DNA from: JAVJPJ01 sp040217295
GTDB taxonomy: Bacteria > Pseudomonadota > Alphaproteobacteria > Rhodobacterales > Rhodobacteraceae
Direction: 5' to 3'
NCBI GenBank assembly: GCA_964460185.1
Contig: CAYWTM010000100.1
Location: 1-12,740 of the forward strand
Length of the DNA stretch: 12,740 bases
Shown here in pieces: positions 6,801 to 12,740 of this stretch (its first letter is position 1; each line of letters starts with the position of its first letter). The translations under genes and the position numbers were made by a program. The notes beneath the pieces are model-generated. The model did no database searches, was not told the DNA's origin, and saw only the letters and a program-made list of their open reading frames with translations.

Positions 6801-7852
6801 GCCTGCCCGCCCCCTCGGACCGCGCCTTCGTGCCTTTTGTCAGCGTCGCCAACATGATGGCGCTGATCCATCATGTCGGCCTGGAACAGATGATCGTCGA
6901 GATGGCCGCGTATATCGAGGCCGATTTCAAACGCTGGCCCCTGTTCGACAAGACCCCGCGCGTGGCCAGCCATTCCACCGAAGGCGTGATCGAACTGATG
7001 CCGACATCGGACGGCGACCACTACGCGTTCAAATACGTCAACGGCCACCCCAGGAACACGCGCGACGGCCTGCAAACGGTCACCGCCTTCGGCCTGCTGG
7101 CCGATGTGGCCACGGGCTATCCCATGCTGCTGAGCGAAATGACGATGCTGACGGCCATACGGACGGCGGCCACCTCGGGGCTGGTGGGCCGGCACCTGGC
7201 GCCAAAGGGCGCGCGGGTGATGGCCATGATCGGCAACGGCGCGCAGTCGGAATTCCAATGCCTCGCCTTCAAGGCGCTTTGCGGGATTGACACCGTGCGC
7301 CTGTATGACACCGACCCGAAGGCCACCGCAAAGGCCATCGGGAACCTGCACGGATCGGGCCTGACCCTGATCCCCTGCAGCAACGCCCAGGAGGCCTGCG
7401 AGGGCGCGCAGATCATCACGACCTGCACCGCCGACAAGCAATACGCCACGATCCTGACCGACAACATGATCGGCGCGGGCGTTCACATCAACGCCATCGG
7501 CGGCGACTGCCCCGGCAAGACGGAACTTCACCGCGACATCCTGATGCGGTCCGACATCTTCGTTGAATTCCCGCCCCAGACCCGGATCGAGGGCGAGATC
7601 CAGCAACTTGGTGACGATCACCCGGTGACAGAGGTGTGGCAGGTCATGTGCGGCGAGGCACCGGGCCGGCGCGACGCCGCACAGATCACGCTGTTCGACA
7701 GCGTCGGATTCGCGGTCGAGGATTTTTCCGCGCTGCGCTATGTCCGCGACCGGCTGCACGGCACGGCCCTGTTCGATCAACTCGACATGCTGGCCGATCC
7801 CGACGATCCGCGCGACCTGTTCGGCATGTTGCACCGGGCCACGCCCTCGTAG
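6797..7852 (+). CDS. ocd: Ornithine cyclodeaminase
   Basis: This enzyme converts L-ornithine to L-proline and ammonia with bound NAD, completing an arginine-to-proline route with the upstream arginase. The 351-residue product matches the ornithine cyclodeaminase/mu-crystallin family. K79 (AFKYVNGHP), R122 (AIRTAATSG) and D237 (INAIGGDCPGKTEL) correspond to the catalytic and substrate-binding positions. The NAD-binding Rossmann motif is GNGAQSEFQ (146-154), with an acidic residue, D171, after the next strand. The length is typical of the bacterial enzyme. NAIGGDCPGKTEL and the C-terminal DSVGFAVEDFSALRY support true ornithine cyclodeaminase over alanine dehydrogenase relatives. Translation is coupled to arginase by the ATGA overlap. 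The gene converges on usg with a 33-base gap in which I see no terminator hairpin. Confidence 0.95.
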   Translation: MSLPAPSDRAFVPFVSVANMMALIHHVGLEQMIVEMAAYIEADFKRWPLFDKTPRVASHSTEGVIELMPTSDGDHYAFKYVNGHPRNTRDGLQTVTAFGLLADVATGYPMLLSEMTMLTAIRTAATSGLVGRHLAPKGARVMAMIGNGAQSEFQCLAFKALCGIDTVRLYDTDPKATAKAIGNLHGSGLTLIPCSNAQEACEGAQIITTCTADKQYATILTDNMIGAGVHINAIGGDCPGKTELHRDILMRSDIFVEFPPQTRIEGEIQQLGDDHPVTEVWQVMCGEAPGRRDAAQITLFDSVGFAVEDFSALRYVRDRLHGTALFDQLDMLADPDDPRDLFGMLHRATPS

Positions 7853-7885
7853 CCCCCCTCGACACCGATCCAACCTGCAAAGGCA

Positions 7886-8149
7886 TCAATGATAGGTGAA
7901 TTCACCCGTCACGTTCCGCCATTCCCCGGGCGAGATCATCTTGCGATGCACGAACCGCACCGAATGCAGCGGGCCCTCGATCCGATCCTGCCAGAACTCG
8001 ATGAATTCGAACAGGCGCGGATAATCGGGGCCAAGATCGTAATCTTGCCAGACGAAAGTATTGAGAACATTGGTATAATCGGGCATCCGGTAGATCATCT
8101 CGGCGGTGGTCAGCCCGTATCCTTTAAGTAACAGCTCGGTCTCTTGCAT
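7886..8149 (-). CDS. usg: Usg family small protein
   Basis: An 87-residue soluble protein recognised as the alphaproteobacterial Usg family from LLLKGYGLTTAEMIYRMPDY at the N-terminus, the central FVWQDYDLGPDYP, the FWQDRIEGPLHSVRFVH segment and the C-terminal GEFTYH. The family is annotated in connection with tryptophan-operon function, but its biochemical role is not established. No tryptophan genes are in this window, so the context adds nothing to that link. The start at 8149 is set by GAGGT nine bases upstream; an extension to 8185 (MWKRQHRR) is open but lacks this support. It is divergent from gyrA across a 202-base region with an AT-rich core. Confidence 0.88.
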   Translation of the reverse strand: MQETELLLKGYGLTTAEMIYRMPDYTNVLNTFVWQDYDLGPDYPRLFEFIEFWQDRIEGPLHSVRFVHRKMISPGEWRNVTGEFTYH

Positions 8150-8200
8150 TTGTGCGGCACCTCTTCGATGTTGCCTCTTCCACACGAACAGCTTGCCCTG

Positions 8201-8232
8201 TTTTGTTTAATAATCAACAAAAACAATTTGTT
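8201..8232. promoter_or_regulatory. AT-rich repeat cluster between usg and gyrA
   Basis: In a GC-rich neighbourhood this short block is strongly AT-rich. It contains an inverted repeat TTTTGTT (8201-8207) and AACAAAA (8216-8222), overlapped by a second palindrome AACAA-T-TTGTT (8222-8232). Together they give repeated TTGTT/AACAA half-sites on both strands. It is placed about 50-80 bases before the usg start and 120-150 before gyrA. It could be an operator, an upstream promoter element, or the core promoter of usg. I do not recognise a known binding consensus. Confidence 0.35.
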
Positions 8233-8276
8233 ATCAAACACGACGCGTGGCTGCCAATTCGGGGCCAACCCCACCA

Positions 8277-8305
8277 TTGCACCCCATATCCATGGCGCGT
8301 ATAGT
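8277..8305 (+). promoter_or_regulatory. Candidate sigma-70 promoter of gyrA
   Basis: The -10 hexamer TATAGT (8300-8305) matches the consensus at five of six positions. The -35 candidate TTGCAC (8277-8282) matches only the key TTG, but the spacer is the ideal 17 bases. Transcription would start near 8312, giving a leader of about 40 bases before the gyrA GTG. Confidence 0.45.
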
Positions 8306-8351
8306 GCCGGACAACAATATATAGACTTGCAGCGACATACAGGCACCCGAC

Positions 8352-11093
8352 GTGAGCGATACGCCAGAACCCCCTGAAAACGAAGATGAAATCGTGCCCG
8401 CGCGCGAGCCATATCACGGGCCGTCGATCGACATCTCGTCCGAGATGAAGACCTCGTTTCTCGACTATGCGATGTCGGTCATCATTTCCCGCGCGATCCC
8501 CGATCTGCGCGACGGCCTGAAACCGGTGCACCGCCGCATCCTGTTCGCGATGCACGAAACCGGCAACACCCACGAAAAATCCTATCGCAAGTCCGCCCGC
8601 CCCGTGGGCGACGTCATGGGGCAGTATCACCCGCACGGCGACAGCGCGATCTATGACGCGCTTGTGCGCATGGCGCAGCCCTTTTCGATGTCGCTGCCCC
8701 TGCTCGATGGTCAGGGCAATTTCGGGTCCATGGATGGCGATAACCCGGCCGCCATGCGTTACACCGAAGTGCGGATGGACAAGCCCGCCGCCTATCTTCT
8801 GGCCGATATCGACAAGGACACGGTCGATTTCCAGGACAATTATGACGGCAAGCAGCAAGAACCCACCGTTCTGCCGGCGCGCTTTCCGAACATGCTGGTC
8901 AACGGCGCGGGCGGCATCGCCGTCGGCATGGCCACCAATATTCCGCCCCACAACCTGGGCGAGGTCATCGATGCCTGTCAGGCGCTGATCGTGAACCCGG
9001 ACCTGACCTCCGAGGACCTGATAGAATACATTCCCGCGCCCGATTTCCCGACCGGCGCCATGATCCTGGGCCGGTCCGGCGCCCGCAAGGCCTACCTCGA
9101 GGGGCGCGGCAGCGTCATCATCCGCGCCAAGACCCGGGTCGAGGAAATCCGCAAGGATCGCTACGCCATCGTCATCGACGAAATCCCCTACCAGGTGAAC
9201 AAGGCCTCGATGATCGAACGCATCGCCGATCTGGTGCGCGAGAAAAAACTCGAAGGCATTTCCGGCGTCGCAGACGAATCCGACCGGATCGGCGTGCGCG
9301 TCGTGATCGAGTTGAAACGCGATGCGACGCCCGAGGTGGTGCTGAACCAGTTGTTCCGCTTCACGCAGATGCAGACATATTTCGGCTGCAACATGCTGGC
9401 GCTCAATGGCGGCCGCCCCGAACAGCTGACCTTGCGCGGCTTCCTGACCGCGTTTCTCGATTTCCGCGAAGAGGTCGTTGCGCGCCGCACGGCCTTCGAG
9501 CTGCGCAAGGCGCGCGACCGGGCGCATGTGCTGTGCGGTCTGGCCGTCGCGGTGTCGAACGTGGACGAGGTGGTGCGCACCATCCGCCAATCCGCCGATG
9601 CGGGCGAGGCGCGCGAAAAGCTGATGACGCGGCGCTGGCCCGCCGAAGAGATCCTGCCCTTCATCAAGCTGATCGACGATCCGACCCATACCGCCAACGA
9701 GGACGGGACCTACAACCTGTCCGAGGTTCAGGCGCGCGCCATTCTGGAGTTGCGCCTGCAGCGCCTGACGCAGATCGGCGTCAAGGAAGTCACCGACGAG
9801 CTTCAGGACCTGGCCGGCAAGATCAAGGAATACCTCGAGATCCTGGCAAGCCGCGACCGCATCCTTGCGATCATCTCGGAAGAACTGGCCGAGGTGAAAG
9901 ACCTGTTCGCCGTCCCCCGCCGCACCGAGATCACCGACTGGTCCGGCGACATGGACGACGAGGATCTGATCGAACGCGAGGATATGGTCGTCACGATCAC
10001 GCAAGGCGGCTACATCAAACGCACGCCGCTGGTGGATTTCCGCGCGCAAAAACGCGGTGGCAAGGGCGTTGCGGGCGGCTCGCTCAAGGATGACGACGTG
10101 GTCACCTCGCTGTTCGTGGCCAACACCCATACGCCGCTTCTGGTCTTCACGACCAGTGGCATGGTCTACAAGCTCAAGACATGGCGCCTGCCGCTTGGCT
10201 CGCGGTCGTCGCGCGGCAAGGCCATCGTGAACATCCTGCCGATCGAGATCGGAACGGGGATCGCCGCGGTCATGCCCGTCGACCGTGACGAAGATCACTG
10301 GGATGAATTGCAGATCGTGTTCGCCACCTCCGCGGGCGATGTGCGCCGCAACGCGCTGAGCGATTTCACCAATGTCATGCGCAACGGCAAGATCGCGATG
10401 AAACTGCCGGAAGGCGGCGATGTCAGCCTGGTGAACGCGCGGATTTGCAGCGAAGACGACGACGTGATGCTGGTCACTGATTCCGGTCGCGCCATCCGCT
10501 TTCCCACCACGGATGTGCGCGTGTTCAAGGGCCGCGATTCCACCGGTGTGCGCGGCATCCGCCTGACCGGAACGGACCGTGTCGTATCCATGTCGGTGAT
10601 CCGCCATTTCGAGGCAACTGCCGACGAACGTGCGGCCTATCTCAAACTGCGCCGCGCCATGGCCGGACTGACCGACGAGATCGAGGCCGATGAGGATGAT
10701 GACGAGGCGAGCAGCGGCACCGTCGAGATCGACTATCCCGCCATGTCCGCCGCAGAGGATCTGATCCTGACCATCACGGCGAGCGGCTCGGGCAAACTGT
10801 CGTCGTCCCATGACTATCCGGTCCGCGGGCGCGGCGGCATGGGTGTCGCCGCCATGGACAAGGCCATGCGTGGCGGCCCGGTCGTTGCCTCCTTCCCGGT
10901 GGAAAAGGGTGACCAGATCATGCTTGCCACCTCGAAGGGCCAATCCATCCGCGTGCCCGTTGACGGCATTTCCTTCCGCTCGCGCAGTGCCGGTGGCGTG
11001 AAGGTGTTCAACACGGGCAAGGGCGAAGTCGTTGTTTCCGTTGCCTATATCGCGGACCAGGCAGACGACGAGGATGCCGGCGAGGCATCCTGA
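8352..11093 (+). CDS. gyrA: DNA gyrase subunit A
   Basis: GyrA is the breakage-reunion subunit of DNA gyrase, which with GyrB introduces negative supercoils using ATP. The 913-residue product has the winged-helix and tower core with the catalytic tyrosine Y137 (RYTEV). The quinolone-resistance region KSARPVGDVMGQYHPHGDS includes S98 and D102 at the positions of E. coli S83 and D87, the usual susceptible residues. The GyrA box is QKRGGKG (566-572), one conservative change from the QRRGGKG consensus, so this is gyrase rather than topoisomerase IV ParC. The C-terminal beta-pinwheel is interrupted by an acidic insertion (about 775-790, EADEDDDE), which helps explain the length above E. coli's 875. 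Translation begins at GTG with only a weak AGG upstream. The promoter candidate at 8277-8305 and the hairpin at 11096-11115 suggest it is transcribed alone. Confidence 0.98.
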   Translation: MSDTPEPPENEDEIVPAREPYHGPSIDISSEMKTSFLDYAMSVIISRAIPDLRDGLKPVHRRILFAMHETGNTHEKSYRKSARPVGDVMGQYHPHGDSAIYDALVRMAQPFSMSLPLLDGQGNFGSMDGDNPAAMRYTEVRMDKPAAYLLADIDKDTVDFQDNYDGKQQEPTVLPARFPNMLVNGAGGIAVGMATNIPPHNLGEVIDACQALIVNPDLTSEDLIEYIPAPDFPTGAMILGRSGARKAYLEGRGSVIIRAKTRVEEIRKDRYAIVIDEIPYQVNKASMIERIADLVREKKLEGISGVADESDRIGVRVVIELKRDATPEVVLNQLFRFTQMQTYFGCNMLALNGGRPEQLTLRGFLTAFLDFREEVVARRTAFELRKARDRAHVLCGLAVAVSNVDEVVRTIRQSADAGEAREKLMTRRWPAEEILPFIKLIDDPTHTANEDGTYNLSEVQARAILELRLQRLTQIGVKEVTDELQDLAGKIKEYLEILASRDRILAIISEELAEVKDLFAVPRRTEITDWSGDMDDEDLIEREDMVVTITQGGYIKRTPLVDFRAQKRGGKGVAGGSLKDDDVVTSLFVANTHTPLLVFTTSGMVYKLKTWRLPLGSRSSRGKAIVNILPIEIGTGIAAVMPVDRDEDHWDELQIVFATSAGDVRRNALSDFTNVMRNGKIAMKLPEGGDVSLVNARICSEDDDVMLVTDSGRAIRFPTTDVRVFKGRDSTGVRGIRLTGTDRVVSMSVIRHFEATADERAAYLKLRRAMAGLTDEIEADEDDDEASSGTVEIDYPAMSAAEDLILTITASGSGKLSSSHDYPVRGRGGMGVAAMDKAMRGGPVVASFPVEKGDQIMLATSKGQSIRVPVDGISFRSRSAGGVKVFNTGKGEVVVSVAYIADQADDEDAGEAS

Positions 11094-11095
11094 GC

Positions 11096-11115
11096 GGCGG
11101 CCCCCAGGGGCCGCC
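11096..11115 (+). terminator. GC-rich hairpin after gyrA
   Basis: A perfect 9-base stem, GGCGGCCCC (11096-11104) with GGGGCCGCC (11107-11115), begins three bases after the gyrA stop. The two-base spacer means the innermost pair probably opens to a four-base loop. No U-run follows, so it is either a weak or Rho-assisted terminator or a 3'-end stabiliser. Confidence 0.5.
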
Positions 11116-11308
11116 CCCTCCACCATTTCGCGAACATAACCTCACAGCCGGGGTGATTGTTCACAAAATGGGCACAATCTCGTCCGCAAAATTCCCCATC
11201 AGGCCGGTAACCCGCATCATGCGCGGGGCAAACCCCGCCAAGAATCATCGGCCAGAACGGCCGGCGTCCGTCGAGCAGGCGAACGTCTACCCCATGAGGG
11301 AACGAGCA
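11116..11308. other. Intergenic region between gyrA and the DoxX-like gene
   Basis: About 190 bases without a convincing gene. It contains GTGA-TTGT-TCAC (11153-11164), a small palindrome, and a second hairpin GCGGGG-CAAA-CCCCGC (11223-11238). The region must hold the promoter of the DoxX-like gene if the hairpin after gyrA stops transcription, but no clear -35/-10 pair is visible. The frame of the DoxX-like gene is open back to 11153, but that extension has no ribosome binding site and no hydrophobic or conserved character. Confidence 0.35.
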
Positions 11309-11929
11309 ATGGCAAACGGCACATCTGATAGTGTCACATTCGACGCGGCCGCCCAGACCGCGCTTCGCATCTTGATTGCGTCCTATTTCCTGGCCGCAGC
11401 ACTTGGGCTTATCCCGGGAACCGACCTTGCGGTTCTGTTCTCGGCCGTATTGCCCGACCCAACGGACAGCGCATTGGCCGCCGGGTTGGTCTTCATCTTC
11501 TCGTTCATGATCATGATCGGCCTGCACACCCGTGTTGCAGCGCTGATGCTGGCCATGATGACCTTCTATTCCAGTTATCTGACCATGGTCAGCTTGGGCG
11601 TCGAACACGAGCTCGGCGCGTTCTGGCGCGACCTGGCGCTGATCGCGGCGCTGCTTCTGACGTATTCGGAGCCCAAGATCGGCAGCCAGCAGCGCCGCCG
11701 CCTGGTGCGTCGGACGGTGACGCCACGCCGGGTCGAGGCGATCATGGCACGCGCGGCCGCGGGCGTCGGCGTGCCGCGTCTTGGCCGGCCGGTGTCCGAT
11801 CCGCCGATGTTCTCGGTGATCGCGCGTCGCGAACAGCGCGCCCGCGCAAAGGCGCGCGTCATGGCCATGACCGATGATGACGATATCGACAACATCTTCG
11901 CCATCGGCAACGACCAGGCGACCAACTGA
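11309..11929 (+). CDS. DoxX-like four-helix membrane protein with charged tail
   Basis: A 206-residue membrane protein resembling the DoxX family, whose members are four-helix inner-membrane proteins linked to redox or respiratory functions; the exact role here is unknown. Hydrophobic segments lie at about 17-36, 54-72, 76-95 and 103-119. The fourth, ELGAFWRDLALIAALLLTYS, has the W-R-D-L-A-L pattern usual in the family. Unlike short DoxX proteins, it carries a tail of about 85 residues: first arginine-rich (QQRRRLVRRTVTPRR, and RREQRARAKAR near 173-183), then acidic (DDDDID near 189-194). By the positive-inside rule the tail is probably cytoplasmic. The start at 11309 is chosen for GAGGGA seven bases upstream; ATG at 11294 is a possible alternative. 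A hairpin follows the stop. Confidence 0.7.
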   Translation: MANGTSDSVTFDAAAQTALRILIASYFLAAALGLIPGTDLAVLFSAVLPDPTDSALAAGLVFIFSFMIMIGLHTRVAALMLAMMTFYSSYLTMVSLGVEHELGAFWRDLALIAALLLTYSEPKIGSQQRRRLVRRTVTPRRVEAIMARAAAGVGVPRLGRPVSDPPMFSVIARREQRARAKARVMAMTDDDDIDNIFAIGNDQATN

Positions 11930-11937
11930 CCATCCCC

Positions 11938-11959
11938 GCGCAGGCCCTTTGGCCTGCGC
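11938..11959 (+). terminator. Hairpin after the DoxX-like gene
   Basis: A perfect 9-base stem, GCGCAGGCC (11938-11946) with GGCCTGCGC (11951-11959), and a CTTT loop begin nine bases after the stop codon. No T-run follows directly. A second small stem, AACAC-ATCG-GTGTT (11966-11979), comes next. The first is a plausible terminator separating the DoxX-like gene from trmFO. Confidence 0.5.
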
Positions 11960-12021
11960 CATCGGAACACATCGGTGTTGTCCCCCTTTGCTTTGCCGCG
12001 TCGGGGCGTTATCTGGGGCGC

Positions 12022-12740
12022 ATGACACGAGACATCCATATCATCGGCGGCGGCATGGCCGGATCCGAAGCCGCCTGGCAGGCGGCCCAGGCAGGGGCCA
12101 GGGTCATCCTTCACGAGATGCGGCCCGAGGTGGAAACCTTTGCCCACCGCACCGGATCGCTGGCCGAAATGGTCTGTTCCAACTCGTTCCGGTCCGATGA
12201 CGACGAACAAAACGCGGTAGGCCTGCTGCATTGGGAAATGCGGGCGGCCGGGTCGCTGATCATGGAAATGGGCGACCGGCACCGCCTGCCCGCCGGCGGC
12301 GCCCTGGCCGTTGACCGCGATGCCTTTGCCGAAGCGGTCAGTGCGCGCATCTACGCCCATGACAACATCACCGTGGTCCACGGCGAAATCACCGCCCTGC
12401 CCGAATCCGGCGCAACGATCATCGCGACGGGCCCGCTGACATCCGGCGCCCTGGCCGATGCCATCGCGCGCGAGGCCGGTCAGGAAAGCCTGGCCTTTTT
12501 CGACGCCATCGCACCCATCGTCTATGCCGACAGCATCGACATGTCGGTGGCCTGGCGGCAATCGCGCTACGACAAGGGCGAGACCGAGGAAGAACGCACC
12601 GCCTATATCAACTGCCCGATGACACGGGATGAATACGAGGCCTTCATCGACGCGCTGATCGCGGCCGACAAGACGGAATTCAAACCGGGCGAGACGGCCG
12701 GCTATTTCGATGGCTGCCTGCCGATCGAGGTGATGGCCGA
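12022..12740 (+). CDS. trmFO: TrmFO, folate- and FAD-dependent tRNA uracil-54 methyltransferase (5' part)
   Basis: TrmFO makes ribothymidine at position 54 of tRNA, using methylenetetrahydrofolate as carbon donor and reduced FAD. The first 239 residues of about 450 are visible; the window ends inside the gene. The FAD-binding motif IIGGGMAGSEAA (7-18) opens the protein. HEMRP (31-35), AEMVCSNSFRSDD (48-60) with C52, and PAGGALAVDRDAF (90-102) are family hallmarks. GYFDGCLPIEVMA (227-239) contains the second conserved cysteine, C232. C52 and C232 match the cysteines reported as catalytically important in the Bacillus subtilis enzyme (C53 and C226). The start at 12022 follows a weak GGGGC. No motif suggests a MnmG (GidA) assignment. 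The preceding hairpins suggest independent transcription. Confidence 0.96.
   Translation, partial: MTRDIHIIGGGMAGSEAAWQAAQAGARVILHEMRPEVETFAHRTGSLAEMVCSNSFRSDDDEQNAVGLLHWEMRAAGSLIMEMGDRHRLPAGGALAVDRDAFAEAVSARIYAHDNITVVHGEITALPESGATIIATGPLTSGALADAIAREAGQESLAFFDAIAPIVYADSIDMSVAWRQSRYDKGETEEERTAYINCPMTRDEYEAFIDALIAADKTEFKPGETAGYFDGCLPIEVMA

Noticed and set aside
6311..7873. A 520-codon open frame on the minus strand opposite arginase and ornithine cyclodeaminase
   Set aside because: It covers the end of one real gene and all of the next, lacks any motif, and is explained by high third-position GC in the true genes.
8214..11126. A very long open frame (about 970 codons) on the minus strand opposite gyrA
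   Set aside because: It is the codon-bias mirror of gyrA in GC-rich DNA. The translation is rich in H, R, D and G with no family resemblance, and gyrA on the other strand is unmistakable.
11988..12015. A promoter TTGCTT-N16-TATCTG immediately before trmFO
   Set aside because: The -10 matches only three of six positions and would place the transcript start at about the initiation codon; too weak to list.

Overview
The window is GC-rich chromosomal DNA from an alphaproteobacterium, most likely the Rhodobacterales/Roseobacter group. The grounds are the tripartite TRAP transporter, a Usg-family small protein, a folate-dependent TrmFO, an Lrp/arginase/ornithine cyclodeaminase cassette, and a GyrA with an acidic insertion in its C-terminal domain. 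Coding density is high. I see no mobile element, tRNA, rRNA or CRISPR array, and no gap without a gene reaches 300 bases.

Left third (1-3876, minus strand): a TRAP uptake operon transcribed right to left in the order dctP (periplasmic binding protein), a PhzS-like FAD monooxygenase, dctQ (small permease), dctM (large permease, cut by the window edge). The oxidative enzyme lies inside the transporter operon, between binding protein and permease. This suggests that the imported compound, probably an organic acid, is the enzyme's substrate. Stem-loops with nearly the same arms lie just before dctP and just after it. The downstream one has a third complementary segment, so two mutually exclusive folds are possible.

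Middle (4130-7852): an ExoD-family membrane protein and DsbB, the quinone-linked oxidase for periplasmic disulfide formation, read rightward. DsbB converges on an Lrp/AsnC regulator, their stop codons overlapping in a CTAG. The regulator is divergent from arginase and ornithine cyclodeaminase, which overlap by ATGA. Together these two enzymes convert arginine to ornithine and urea, then ornithine to proline and ammonia. The divergent regulator is the obvious candidate for control by arginine or ornithine.

Right (7886-12740): a Usg-family protein read leftward, then an AT-rich divergent control region, then gyrA (GTG start) with a plausible sigma-70 promoter. A DoxX-like membrane protein with an unusual charged tail follows, then the 5' part of trmFO, which runs off the window. 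GC-rich hairpins follow gyrA and the DoxX gene.

Most of the window is ordinary housekeeping and catabolic sequence. The parts most worth a second look are the TRAP operon with its embedded monooxygenase and the alternative RNA folds around dctP.
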